Below are positions 8,375-15,815 of a stretch of 64,000 nt of DNA, one piece after another. The stretch is from Calothrix brevissima NIES-22 (lineage in GTDB: Bacteria; Cyanobacteriota; Cyanobacteriia; Cyanobacteriales; Nostocaceae). The position numbers and the translations under genes are program-made. The stretch spans positions 992,001-1,056,000 of the forward strand of contig NZ_AP018207.1 of NCBI RefSeq assembly GCF_002367995.1, read 5' to 3'. Each line of letters begins with the position of its first letter. Position 1 is the first letter of the stretch. The notes under the pieces were generated by a model. It did no database searches. It saw only the letters and a program-made list of their open reading frames with translations, and had not been told where the DNA came from.

Positions 8375-8472
8375 ATGTAGGTTGGGTTGACGTAAGGAAA
8401 CCCAACACCAGCATCTATATTGAGTTTCTGAAATTCATGTTGGGTTTCGCAAAGCCTCAACCCAACCTACAT
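8375..8472. repeat. MITE-like element inserted within the NsiR1 array
   Basis: ATGTAGGTTGGGTTGA (8375-8390) and its perfect 16-bp reverse complement (8457-8472) bound a 98-bp element. An inner 11-bp pair, GAAACCCAACA (8397-8407) and TGTTGGGTTTC (8438-8448), makes a second stem. It lies in the spacer between NsiR1 copies 5 and 6. Thirty bases of its right arm (8438-8467) recur exactly, inverted, at 32791-32820. Confidence 0.85.
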
Positions 8473-8521
8473 CTCATGCACTATTTTAGTTATGTCAGTC
8501 CAGTAGGGTGTAAATCATGAC

Positions 8522-8580
8522 AAAAATCCCCTAGTGAGTTTGAGTCAACTAGGGGAGTGGATTATCAGGGTGCATCTACC
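8522..8580 (-). ncRNA. nsiR1: NsiR1 copy 6
   Basis: DIF1 box at 8611-8616, predicted RNA from 8580 to 8522. It is nearly identical to copies 5 and 7 through the transcribed part. It lies 290 bp from copy 5 because of the inserted 98-bp element and flanking sequence. Confidence 0.82.
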
Positions 8581-8659
8581 TCTTAATTATTCCCAGTGCA
8601 GCTACTACAATCCGGATAAAATTTTTACCTAATCAGGTGTGAAAATAGCAAGTAATCAT

Positions 8660-8718
8660 AAAAATCCCCTAGTGAGTTTGAGTCAACTAGGGGAGTGGAT
8701 TATCAGGGTGCATCTACC
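8660..8718 (-). ncRNA. nsiR1: NsiR1 copy 7
   Basis: DIF1 box at 8749-8754, predicted RNA from 8718 to 8660. The transcribed region matches copy 6 and the spacer differs slightly (AACTACTAAAATCCGG). Confidence 0.82.
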
Positions 8719-8801
8719 TCTTAATTATTCCCAGTGCAACTACTAAAATCCGGATAAAATTTTTATCAAGGTGCGATCGAGGTGTGTTCTACGAAACAAT
8801 C

Positions 8802-8861
8802 AAAAAATCCCCTAATGGGTAGCAACCAGCTAGGGAATTTTACTCTGATGGTGCATCTACC
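8802..8861 (-). ncRNA. nsiR1: NsiR1 copy 8 (divergent body)
   Basis: DIF1 box at 8892-8897, predicted RNA from 8861 to 8802. The middle of the RNA departs from consensus: the plus strand reads GGAATTTTACTCTGATGG instead of GGAGTTAGTTATCAGGG, and one stem base is lost. The 5' GGTAGATGCACC end is kept. It may be a decaying copy or a sequence variant with other targets. Confidence 0.7.
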
Positions 8862-8938
8862 ATTATTATTTTTCTCAAAAAAATAAGTAGCTCCGGACAA
8901 AATTGCCACAATCATGATGATTATGTGGTTTCAACCAG

Positions 8939-8999
8939 AAAAAAATCCCCTAGAAGGTTTGAGCCAGCTAGGGGAGTTAGTTATCAGGGTGCATCTACC
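8939..8999 (-). ncRNA. nsiR1: NsiR1 copy 9
   Basis: DIF1 box at 9030-9035, predicted RNA of about 61 nt from 8999 to 8939 with a strong 7-base T-tract. It has the consensus body and an AACAAT -10-like element. Confidence 0.83.
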
Positions 9000-9074
9000 A
9001 TTTCATTGTTCTCAAAAAAAATAAGTAGCTCCGGATGAAATTGTCACAATCATCATGATTATGTTGTATCAACC

Positions 9075-9138
9075 AAAAAAAAATCCCCTAGAGGGTTTGA
9101 GCCGACTAGGGGGAGTTAGTTATCAGGGTGCATCTACC
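9075..9138 (-). ncRNA. nsiR1: NsiR1 copy 10 (altered promoter box)
   Basis: The body and terminator are consensus, with a long T-tract (9075-9083). The box expected 31 bp upstream (9169-9174) reads TCAGGA, the only unit where TCCGGA is broken. The RNA may therefore be poorly expressed or expressed differently. Confidence 0.72.
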
Positions 9139-9238
9139 ATTTCATTGTTCTCTAGGTAACTGGCATCATCAGGATAAATTTTTTATCTATTCAGCTAATC
9201 ACGAAAAAATTCACAACCAAACATCAAAATCTCGCTTA

Positions 9239-9295
9239 AGAGTCAACACTTCGACAAGCTCAGTGCGGCGCAGTCAACAGTCAACAGTCAACTCT
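9239..9295. repeat. Heptamer STRR and dispersed repeat inside NsiR1 spacer
   Basis: This spacer between NsiR1 copies 10 and 11 holds CTTCGACAAGCTCAGTGCGG, of a kind found dispersed in many genomes, next to three GTCAACA heptamers. The insertion accounts for most of the extra length between these copies. Confidence 0.65.
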
Positions 9296-9319
9296 ATTTT
9301 CAAGTTAGTTGACAAACAT

Positions 9320-9378
9320 AAAAAACCCCCAGAAGGCGTTAGCCAACTAGGGGAGTTAGTTATCAGGGTGCATCTACC
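9320..9378 (-). ncRNA. nsiR1: NsiR1 copy 11
   Basis: DIF1 box at 9409-9414, predicted RNA from 9378 to 9320. The 5' half is consensus. The stem is slightly weakened (CCCCCAGAAGG on the plus strand) but still pairs with CTAGGGG. Confidence 0.78.
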
Positions 9379-9555
9379 ATTTCATTGTTCCCAGATAAAC
9401 CACCAAGATCCGGATAAATTGACTAAAATGTTTATTTTAGTTAGATGTCCAAAAAAATAATGGATGCTAGCGAGAAAATATGACAGATGAGGAGTTCTAG
9501 ACTTAAACATTTGTTAAAAATACCTATATGAAATTTTGTTGCTATTCGTCAACAT

Positions 9556-9616
9556 AAAAAAATCCCCAAGTCAGCATCAGCCAACTAGGGGAGTCGAAGA
9601 TCAAGGTGCATCTACC
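9556..9616 (-). ncRNA. nsiR1: NsiR1 copy 12 (closest to hetF, most divergent)
   Basis: DIF1 box at 9647-9652, predicted RNA from 9616 to 9556. The body reads GTCGAAGATCAAGGTGC on the plus strand, against the consensus GTTAGTTATCAGGGTGC, and the stem has a mismatch. The 31-bp spacing and the TTGGTAGATGCACC start are intact. Its promoter is only 145 bp from the hetF start codon and points away from hetF. Confidence 0.72.
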
Positions 9617-9787
9617 AATAAAGTGTTCTATTGTGATGCCAGCTAATCCGGACAAAGTTATAAAGCCAAAAACGTAAAATCACGAAGATTGAGAAACATC
9701 TCAGTGGCAAGATGCATCTAAGGTATCAGAAAGAGCGAAAAATCGACTTGAAACTTTCGCGTTTCAAACCTGATTTAGGAGGCTAAT

Positions 9788-9792
9788 AGGAG
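9788..9792 (+). promoter_or_regulatory. Shine-Dalgarno site fixing the hetF GTG start
   Basis: AGGAG at 9788-9792 lies 5 nt before GTG at 9798-9800, the only well-placed ribosome site near the start of the CHAT protein frame. It supports a GTG initiation codon. Confidence 0.75.
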
Positions 9793-9797
9793 AAGTT

Positions 9798-12299
9798 GTG
9801 ACCCAGGAATTTCAAATTTCCGTAACCCCAGTAGGGCAAAATGACTACTTGGTACGCACGGAACAAGTTGCGCCTGGGGTGCCATTGGCAGAAGAACTGG
9901 TGACTTGGCCTGTAGCTGATTGGTTAGCAGCTGCTGGACATCTAATGAATGACCCTTTGATGTCAGTTTTACAGGGGGATGCGTTTGCAAGAAACTCTGT
10001 TAACCTGGTGGCTTTGGGTCAACAACTGTATAATGCACTGTTTCAAGGCACTCTCAGGGATAGTTGGATTACGGCACAGGGTATAGCCCAAAACCAGCAA
10101 CAGGTATTGCGTTTACGTTTAGGGCTAAAAGACACGAGGTTAGCACGTCTACCTTGGGAAGTAATGCACGCAGGGGATCGGCCTCTAGCTACCGGGCCTT
10201 ACGTTACTTTTTCTCGCTATCAAACTGGAATTTTGCCAGCTTCTCGCCTGCAATCGCACAACATACCACAACCACTAGAAGCCTCTGGGATCAAAGTTTT
10301 GATGGTAATTGCTTCGCCTACGGATCAGACTCGTCTGGAGTTGCTGAAACATGAAGCCATCAAACTACAAATGGAACTGAATCGCCATGTCCCGCGAGTT
10401 GGGGAAAGTGGCAATTATATTCCTGATATAGAACTGACGGTACTAGATCAACCAGGGCGGGAAGAATTAACTCAGGCTCTGGAACAAGGAAGATATCATG
10501 TACTGCACTACTCTGGCCATAGTAATTTAGGTGCCAATGGTGGTGAAATTTATTTAGTTAGTAACAGAACTGGTTTAACAGAAACTTTAACTGGGGACGA
10601 TTTGGCAGGCTTGCTTGTCAATAATAATATTCAAATGGCTGTGTTTAACTCCTGTTTAGGAGCATACAGTGCTAACGCCGATCGCACTGAAGAAACAGGA
10701 GAACGTAACCTTACAGAAAGTTTGGTGAAACGCGGGCTGAGAAGTGTATTAGCTATGTCAGAGCGCATTCCTGATGAAGTAGCGCTGACTTTGACTCAAT
10801 TGTTTTACCGCAATTTGAATCAGGGATACTCTGTGGATTTGTGTCTGAGTCGAGTGCGTCAGGGATTAATTTCTGCCTATGGTTCTCACCAGATGTACTG
10901 GGCTTTACCAATTCTCTATCAACAACCGGAATTTGACGGTTTTCTGAGTCCAGAAATTCCCGATAGTGGGGAAGCAAATGAGTATAATCCGCCTTTAAGA
11001 CCCAATGCAACGGCGATGTACTCTGCTGTAGATGAACCTGATATGCCTTTACCAATAGAGGAGATGATCCCTAATAGTTTGGCACGGGAATCTTCAGGGC
11101 TGGATTGGCTGGGAGAAGAGACTTGGGGCGATTTGGTTGATGAAATTGAATATGACGATCCATCCTATGCAGAAGATTCGGCTTTGGTTTCCGATTTGTT
11201 TCGCCAACTAGATCGTCAAAATGTCTTATCTGACGATTCGCCAATGACTGCGGAACTGGTACAACATTTAAATGATAGCGGTGCGCGATCGCGATCTGTT
11301 CCCCAAGATGTCAATGAATCAGACCAAGAAATTAGTTTTTGGGAAGAAGAGCCAATCGCATCCGATGAAACCACTGCAAATACTTCAAATTATGCGAGAA
11401 ATTGGCAGAATGCTGCTGTTGGAACTTCAACCCCAAATTCCCGCAAAAACCCCAAAAAACGCCAACTTTTGCCAATTTTCGGGATGGTGGGAGCAGGGGC
11501 GATCGCAATTGTTGCCGGTGTTTTTTGGTGGCAAAATCACCAACTATCCAAGTTACCTGATATTCCTCCCATTCCTACCCAGCCAATCACTGCCGAAAAT
11601 CATCCGCCTATCGATTTAAAAACTGCCCCTACGGGTATTGTTAGCGCTACTGCTACGGAAAAAATCAGCCAAGGCGATTTACAAAGCGGACTGGAGGCTG
11701 TGGAAGAATTACTTAACCGTGGGGTTATTCCAGCTGCACAAGCCGCTTTAAATCTTGTACCAAAACAACAAGTTAATAATCCATCTGTGAATTTTCTCAA
11801 AGGACGATTAGCTTGGCAATCAGTTCAACTTCAAGATCCAAAATACAGCGTTGATGATGCTCGCCGTTTTTGGGAAAGTGCTGTGAAAGCCGATCCCGAT
11901 TCTTTTTTATATAACAATGCTTTAGGGTTTGCTTACTACGCCGAAGACAATTTAAATCGAGCTAATGATTCTTGGTTTAAGGCTTTGAATTTAGCTTTGA
12001 AAAAACAAAATATTGCTAGTACTACATCAATAGCTATCAGCGCCGCCGCAACTACACCTAAAGATGCTTTAACTTCCTATGCTGGCTTGGCTTTAGGACT
12101 TTATAAATCTTCATATAAACAAACATCTACTAAACAATCTCAATATCTCAATGAGGCTATTAAACTCCGCCAAATGGTGATTAAGGACGATCCGGTAAAT
12201 TTCCAGGTAGATAAATTAAGTCATAATTGGTTGTGGACGCCAAAGGCAATTGACGATTGGCGATCGCTGCTGCAAGAAAAAGGTCAGCAGCAGCTATGA
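9798..12299 (+). CDS. hetF: HetF, CHAT-domain protease required for heterocyst differentiation
   Basis: 833 residues from a GTG start with a good AGGAG site. The CHAT (caspase HetF-associated with TPRs) domain spans about 60-380, with the catalytic dyad His241 in HYSGHSNLGANGG and Cys286 in VFNSCLGAY. An acidic, low-complexity linker follows (about 395-545). A single membrane helix sits near 556-577 (FGMVGAGAIAIVAGVFWW), and a C-terminal TPR-like helical region runs about 620-830. This order matches HetF of heterocystous cyanobacteria, a divisome-associated protease needed for heterocyst formation and reported to cleave PatU3. The NsiR1 array lies directly upstream, as described for hetF loci, which strengthens the identification. 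Regulation by NsiR1 through the leader is plausible. An AT-rich heptamer STRR follows the stop codon. Confidence 0.93.
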   Translation: MTQEFQISVTPVGQNDYLVRTEQVAPGVPLAEELVTWPVADWLAAAGHLMNDPLMSVLQGDAFARNSVNLVALGQQLYNALFQGTLRDSWITAQGIAQNQQQVLRLRLGLKDTRLARLPWEVMHAGDRPLATGPYVTFSRYQTGILPASRLQSHNIPQPLEASGIKVLMVIASPTDQTRLELLKHEAIKLQMELNRHVPRVGESGNYIPDIELTVLDQPGREELTQALEQGRYHVLHYSGHSNLGANGGEIYLVSNRTGLTETLTGDDLAGLLVNNNIQMAVFNSCLGAYSANADRTEETGERNLTESLVKRGLRSVLAMSERIPDEVALTLTQLFYRNLNQGYSVDLCLSRVRQGLISAYGSHQMYWALPILYQQPEFDGFLSPEIPDSGEANEYNPPLRPNATAMYSAVDEPDMPLPIEEMIPNSLARESSGLDWLGEETWGDLVDEIEYDDPSYAEDSALVSDLFRQLDRQNVLSDDSPMTAELVQHLNDSGARSRSVPQDVNESDQEISFWEEEPIASDETTANTSNYARNWQNAAVGTSTPNSRKNPKKRQLLPIFGMVGAGAIAIVAGVFWWQNHQLSKLPDIPPIPTQPITAENHPPIDLKTAPTGIVSATATEKISQGDLQSGLEAVEELLNRGVIPAAQAALNLVPKQQVNNPSVNFLKGRLAWQSVQLQDPKYSVDDARRFWESAVKADPDSFLYNNALGFAYYAEDNLNRANDSWFKALNLALKKQNIASTTSIAISAAATTPKDALTSYAGLALGLYKSSYKQTSTKQSQYLNEAIKLRQMVIKDDPVNFQVDKLSHNWLWTPKAIDDWRSLLQEKGQQQL

Positions 12300-12301
12300 T
12301 T

Positions 12302-12339
12302 AATAATTCGTAATTCGTAATTTGTAATTCGTAATTTAG
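12302..12339. repeat. Heptamer STRR (TAATTCG)
   Basis: Five copies of a TAATTCG/TAATTTG heptamer directly after the hetF stop codon. Confidence 0.85.
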
Positions 12340-12536
12340 AGCGATCGCACTTTTTTGTCTGGAGATGGCGATCGCTTCCATGCTAGGATGAATTTTTAGT
12401 GTATTTTCATACATTTTTCTGCGATCCATCAGTTATCATACCCCCTACCTATCAGCACAATTAATCGGGGATCGCTTGCTGTATTGTTCACAATTTGTTA
12501 CAAAAGTACAAAGAACTTCTAGAGACCCAAAAGCTC

Positions 12537-13331
12537 ATGTTCGGCGGACTTACTGGTTTCACAGATCCAAAAAGCACAGATTGGGGTGAGCGGATGCTCA
12601 ACACAGTCGCCAGCCAAACGATTCGCCACCTGTTTACCCAAAGCGAGTCAGTAGAAGTCTTTGTGCGCTGCTATCCCTCCAGCAAACTGTTGCAAGGCAG
12701 CATTGATAGTTTCAAAATGAGCGGACGTGGCTTAGTCATCCGTAGAGAATTTGCTGTAGAGGAGATGTCTTTTGAAACGGATGCAGTCGCTATTGATTTC
12801 GGCTCGGTTTTAAGTGGCAAATTAACTCTCAAACAACCTACTCAAGCGATCGCCCAAGTCGTATTATCAGAAACTGGTATTAATCAAGCTTTTAATGCTG
12901 AACTGGTAAAAAAACGGTTAGTAAACCTGTCTTTACCTGCTTTAACAGAGTTATCTGGCGGTAAACCAGTTTCTTTCCCAGAAATTCAGGTACAGCTACT
13001 ACCAGAAAATCGCCTGCGGATTTTAGCCAAGGCAGATTTAGATAATGGGGAACTTGTACCCTTAATTATGACTGTCAGTTTAGCTGTGGAACGGCGGCGA
13101 CGGGTTTCTTTCAAAGATCCGAAACTAGAGTTAGACTCTGTTCCCGAAGCTCAAAAGGAAACTTCGCGCACTTTAAGCCTGGCATTGGTAGAAATTTTAG
13201 ATAATATGGTTGATTTAGATCGCTTTGACCTTGATGGGGTGAAAATGCGACTCAATCGTTTAGAAACTGAAGGACAAAGATTAATTTTCAGTGGCTATGC
13301 TGAGATTGAGCGGATACCTAGTACTTCTTGA
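12537..13331 (+). CDS. DUF2993 (LmeA-like) protein
   Basis: 264 residues from the ATG at 12537 (MFGGLTGFTDPKSTDWGERM). A TTG 42 bp upstream would add 14 residues, but cyanobacterial relatives as I know them begin MFGGLTG, so I use the ATG. The protein is beta-rich, with the repeated amphipathic strands typical of DUF2993 proteins, which are related to LmeA and bind phospholipid. No signal peptide is evident. It carries a basic patch VERRRRVSF (about 200-208) and a helical C-terminus. Function in cyanobacteria is not established; lipid binding is inferred from the family only. It is convergent with the MlaE-like lipid permease gene, an association that may be coincidental. Confidence 0.82.
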   Translation: MFGGLTGFTDPKSTDWGERMLNTVASQTIRHLFTQSESVEVFVRCYPSSKLLQGSIDSFKMSGRGLVIRREFAVEEMSFETDAVAIDFGSVLSGKLTLKQPTQAIAQVVLSETGINQAFNAELVKKRLVNLSLPALTELSGGKPVSFPEIQVQLLPENRLRILAKADLDNGELVPLIMTVSLAVERRRRVSFKDPKLELDSVPEAQKETSRTLSLALVEILDNMVDLDRFDLDGVKMRLNRLETEGQRLIFSGYAEIERIPSTS

Positions 13332-13360
13332 TTGCAAAATATAAGCACCCCACGAGGGGG

Positions 13361-13398
13361 AAGTCAAAAGTCAAAAGTCAACAGTCAACAGTCAACAG
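13361..13398. repeat. Heptamer STRR (GTCAAAA / GTCAACA)
   Basis: Five head-to-tail heptamers between the convergent DUF2993 and MlaE-like genes. The first two read AGTCAAA and the others AGTCAAC. Confidence 0.85.
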
Positions 13399-13402
13399 CT
13401 AT

Positions 13403-14188
13403 TTAAAGTGTAGGTTTTTCAAACAATACTAAAGATAAAAAGAAATCCATCATAAAAATTGCTACCCAAGTGGTGACAACTGCTGTTGTTGCCGATTCTC
13501 CTACTTCCTTAGCTCCACCTCTGGTAGTTAGACCCCAACTACAGCCATTAACAGCAACTATAGCGCCGAAAATAAATCCTTTAAGCAAAACAATCCATAA
13601 ATCAGATGGCTGTAAAAAACTTCTAACCGACTCTAAAAATGAGTCGGGAGTAATTTGATAAAACTGCGATGCGACAAAAATTCCGCCCATGATGCCTGTG
13701 ACTAAACCAAAAATTGTTAATAATGGAGTCATCAAACAGCAAGCAATGACTCGCGGAAGTACTAAATAATCAATGGGATCGGTTCTGAGCATGTGCAGTG
13801 CATCAATTTGGTCTGTGACTCGCATTGCACCTATCTCGGCTGCAAATGCTGAACCAACTTGACCGGCAATAATACTAGCGGACAATATAGGCCCTAATTC
13901 TCTGCAAAAAGCTAAAGCAAATGCACCGCCAACAGTGTGCAAAGCGCCATATTTCACTAGTTCTCTAGCTGTTTGAATAGTAAAAATCATCCCAGCAAAT
14001 CCACCGACTAAAAGCACGGGAGACAGTGAAGCCGGGCCAGCAGTCACCATATGTTCGAGAATTTTTCGGTGATAAGTTTTTCCTTGGAGTAAACGCAGCA
14101 ATACTTGACCCAAAAGAAACATTACAGAAAAACAGCGAGAAATTGAAAATTGCTGGGTATGTTTTCTATGTTGTACTTTTAATACCAT
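13403..14188 (-). CDS. MlaE/YrbE-type ABC transporter permease
   Basis: 261 residues from the ATG at 14186-14188, which has GAGGGATAAAGAG just upstream. A TTG 15 bp farther upstream is possible but unneeded. Five or six membrane helices are present. The family signature is clear: RELGPILSASIIAGQVGS followed by AEIGAMRVTDQIDAL (about residues 100-135), the EQ-type loop of MlaE permeases. These proteins form the membrane channel of phospholipid transport ABC systems (MlaFEDB in enterics, TGD1 in chloroplasts, Slr1045-type in cyanobacteria) that keep outer-envelope lipid balance. The ATPase and MCE substrate-binding partners are not in this window, as is usual in cyanobacteria, where the subunits are scattered. 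Confidence 0.92.
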   Translation of the reverse strand: MVLKVQHRKHTQQFSISRCFSVMFLLGQVLLRLLQGKTYHRKILEHMVTAGPASLSPVLLVGGFAGMIFTIQTARELVKYGALHTVGGAFALAFCRELGPILSASIIAGQVGSAFAAEIGAMRVTDQIDALHMLRTDPIDYLVLPRVIACCLMTPLLTIFGLVTGIMGGIFVASQFYQITPDSFLESVRSFLQPSDLWIVLLKGFIFGAIVAVNGCSWGLTTRGGAKEVGESATTAVVTTWVAIFMMDFFLSLVLFEKPTL

Positions 14189-14387
14189 CTCTTTATCCCT
14201 CAAAATGATTGTTCAAAGTTTCTGATTGCAGACAATTTGCCTAATATATAGGCGATTGAGGGAGATAATCTTGACTCTATACATTTAAAGCAATCAACTA
14301 TCAAAATCATCTACAAATTACTGAGAACGTTAAAAGAATAACTCATTCTAGTTGTTTATGAACATTTTGGATATGTAGCTTGAAAAT

Positions 14388-14419
14388 GGGGGCTAGGAGC
14401 TAGGGGCTAGAGGCTAGGA
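14388..14419. repeat. Heptamer STRR (GGGGCTA)
   Basis: Four copies of GGGGCTA with variants GGAGCTA and GAGGCTA. The same family occurs after cruF (24338-24386) and at 57549-57613. Confidence 0.88.
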
Positions 14420-14480
14420 AAGAGAGATTTTCATGTTTGGTTGTGGGTTTTTCCGATGAGGGGCTGTCTTGAAAATAGCT

Positions 14481-14514
14481 TTGACTGTTGACTGTTGACT
14501 GTTGACTGTTGACT
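14481..14514. repeat. Heptamer STRR (TTGACTG)
   Basis: Five copies of TTGACTG. The family recurs at 37842-37921. Confidence 0.9.
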
Positions 14515-14772
14515 CTTAAGAGAGAGTTTTATGTTTGTAATGAGATTTTTTCGCGATCAGCTGATTTATTGGCGTTGTGAGGGAATAAGGAACAGAAAAG
14601 AAGGAAAATTCTGTATTCAGTTTTTTGCAAAAATTGCATAGGCGTCTGCGAGAAATTGGTATGGATTCTATGTTGACAATAGAAACTTAAAAAAAAAATG
14701 AGCGGCTGGGATCGGTTGCATCTCACTTACACAAACTAGACGGAAATAGAATAGAAATAAACACGCTCAAAC

Positions 14773-15759
14773 ATGAACCAGGTAGATTACCTCAGAATTA
14801 GCTTAATCGATCGCTGCAATTTCCGGTGTCAGTACTGTATGCCGGAAGGTGCAGAAATAGACTATATTCTCCAGCAGCAACTTTTAACTGATGCGGAACT
14901 CCTGACTCTGATTCAAGAGGTATTTATCCCTGTGGGTTTTACCCGATTTCGTTTGACTGGGGGGGAACCTTTGCTACGTCCCCATCTAGTGGAATTAGTG
15001 AGAGCGATCGCTTCTTTTCCCCAAACTCAAGATTTATCGATGACAACTAACGGCTTTCTCCTCGCCCCCATCGCTCAAAATCTCTACGATGCTGGTTTGC
15101 GGCGGATTAATATTAGCCTCGATTCCCTAGAACCAGAAATTTTTGACCAAATTATTGGGAATCGTGGACGGGGAAAGTGGGAGCAAGTTTGGCAGGGTAT
15201 CCAAGCGGCTTATAGTGTTGGTTTTGACCCCTTAAAGCTGAATGTAGTGGTGATTCCTGGGGTAAATGACCATGAAGTCATAAATTTAGCTGCGCTGACT
15301 CTTGAGCGCAACTGGCATATCAGATTTATTGAGTTTATGCCAATTGGGAACTGGCAATTATTTGGCGATCGCGGATGGGTTTCTTCTGCTGAATTACGGC
15401 AACAAATCCGCGATCGCTGGGGCTTGACAGAATCTCAAGTTTGTGGTGCTGGCCCTGCTGATGTGTTTCAAATTCCTGGAGCGAAAGGAACATTGGGATT
15501 CATCAGTCAGATGTCCGAGTGTTTTTGCGATCGCTGTAATCGAATGCGCTTGAGTGCAGATGGTTGGCTGCGTCCTTGCTTATTAAATGAAAATGGTCAA
15601 ATTGATTTAAAAACTGCTCTCCGGGCTGGTATTAGCACCGCACAATTACAAGAGCAAGTCAGAGAATTATTGGCAATTAAGCCAGAAATTAACTTTAAAC
15701 AGCGAGAATCTGGGACTGAAGGCAGTTATACCCGAACTATGTCACAAATTGGCGGTTAG
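14773..15759 (+). CDS. moaA: GTP 3',8-cyclase MoaA (molybdenum cofactor biosynthesis)
   Basis: 328 residues, the normal MoaA length. The radical-SAM cluster ligands are Cys15, Cys19 and Cys22 in [12 protein letters not shown]. The SAM-binding TGGEPLLR motif and the C-terminal second cluster ([15 protein letters not shown], then RPCLL) are present, but the usual C-terminal double glycine appears as IGG at the very end, as expected. MoaA converts GTP to 3',8-cyclo-7,8-dihydro-GTP, the first step of molybdopterin synthesis. Mo cofactor supports nitrate reductase, which fits a nitrogen-flexible cyanobacterium. No other moa gene is adjacent. Four HIP1 octamers lie within the gene (near 15003, 15364, 15411 and 15527), so it looks native. 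An inverted repeat separates it from the convergent rpsD. Confidence 0.96.
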   Translation: MNQVDYLRISLIDRCNFRCQYCMPEGAEIDYILQQQLLTDAELLTLIQEVFIPVGFTRFRLTGGEPLLRPHLVELVRAIASFPQTQDLSMTTNGFLLAPIAQNLYDAGLRRINISLDSLEPEIFDQIIGNRGRGKWEQVWQGIQAAYSVGFDPLKLNVVVIPGVNDHEVINLAALTLERNWHIRFIEFMPIGNWQLFGDRGWVSSAELRQQIRDRWGLTESQVCGAGPADVFQIPGAKGTLGFISQMSECFCDRCNRMRLSADGWLRPCLLNENGQIDLKTALRAGISTAQLQEQVRELLAIKPEINFKQRESGTEGSYTRTMSQIGG

Positions 15760-15765
15760 TCAATA

Positions 15766-15799
15766 GTCATTTGTCCTTTACAAACTCAGGACAAATGAC
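15766..15799. terminator. Symmetric hairpin between convergent moaA and rpsD
   Basis: GTCATTTGTCCT (15766-15777) pairs perfectly with AGGACAAATGAC (15788-15799) around a 10-nt loop. It lies between convergent genes and could end transcription from both, although neither side has a strong T-tract. It overlaps STRR-like TGACAAA sequence. Confidence 0.6.
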
Positions 15800-15815
15800 C
15801 AAAGACAAATGACTA

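Larger units (their letters stand above)
7698..9652 (-). repeat. nsiR1: NsiR1 tandem array, 12 transcription units, period about 135 bp
   Basis: Twelve related units lie between 7698 and 9652, all in the same orientation. Each unit, read on the minus strand, contains a TCCGGA box (TCAGGA in unit 10), an AT-rich -10-like stretch (GAACAAT or GAATAAT), a predicted RNA start at GGTAGATGCAC, the body ending TAACTAACTCC, and a CCCCTAG stem-loop followed by a T-tract. The distance from the box to the start is exactly 31 bp in all 12. Unit starts are 132-142 bp apart except for three longer gaps (290, 245 and 236 bp), two of which contain inserted repeats. The layout matches NsiR1, the heterocyst-specific sRNA described upstream of hetF, and the downstream gene here is hetF. 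Confidence 0.9.
14189..14772. other. Intergenic region between divergent MlaE-like gene and moaA
   Basis: Nearly 600 bp without a supported gene. It holds two STRRs (14388-14419 and 14481-14514) and AT-rich DNA. A 65-codon minus-strand open frame in it has no recognisable features and is not listed. Confidence 0.55.

Noticed and set aside
8275-8460. Minus-strand open frame of 61 codons
   Set aside because: It runs across an NsiR1 promoter, part of an NsiR1 body and a MITE-like element, so it is a chance frame in repeats.
9128-9460. Plus-strand open frame of 110 codons
   Set aside because: It crosses NsiR1 copies 10-11 and an STRR; the product would repeat the same repeat-encoded peptide (HLPFHCS) and has no domain.
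7698-9652. Possible CRISPR array
   Set aside because: The repeats are about 60 nt with a promoter box and terminator in each unit, the period is about 135 bp, the spacers are themselves partly conserved, and no cas gene is near. It fits NsiR1.
14529-14726. Minus-strand frame of 65 codons between the MlaE-like gene and moaA
   Set aside because: Low-quality composition, no ribosome site, no motif; adjacent to STRRs.
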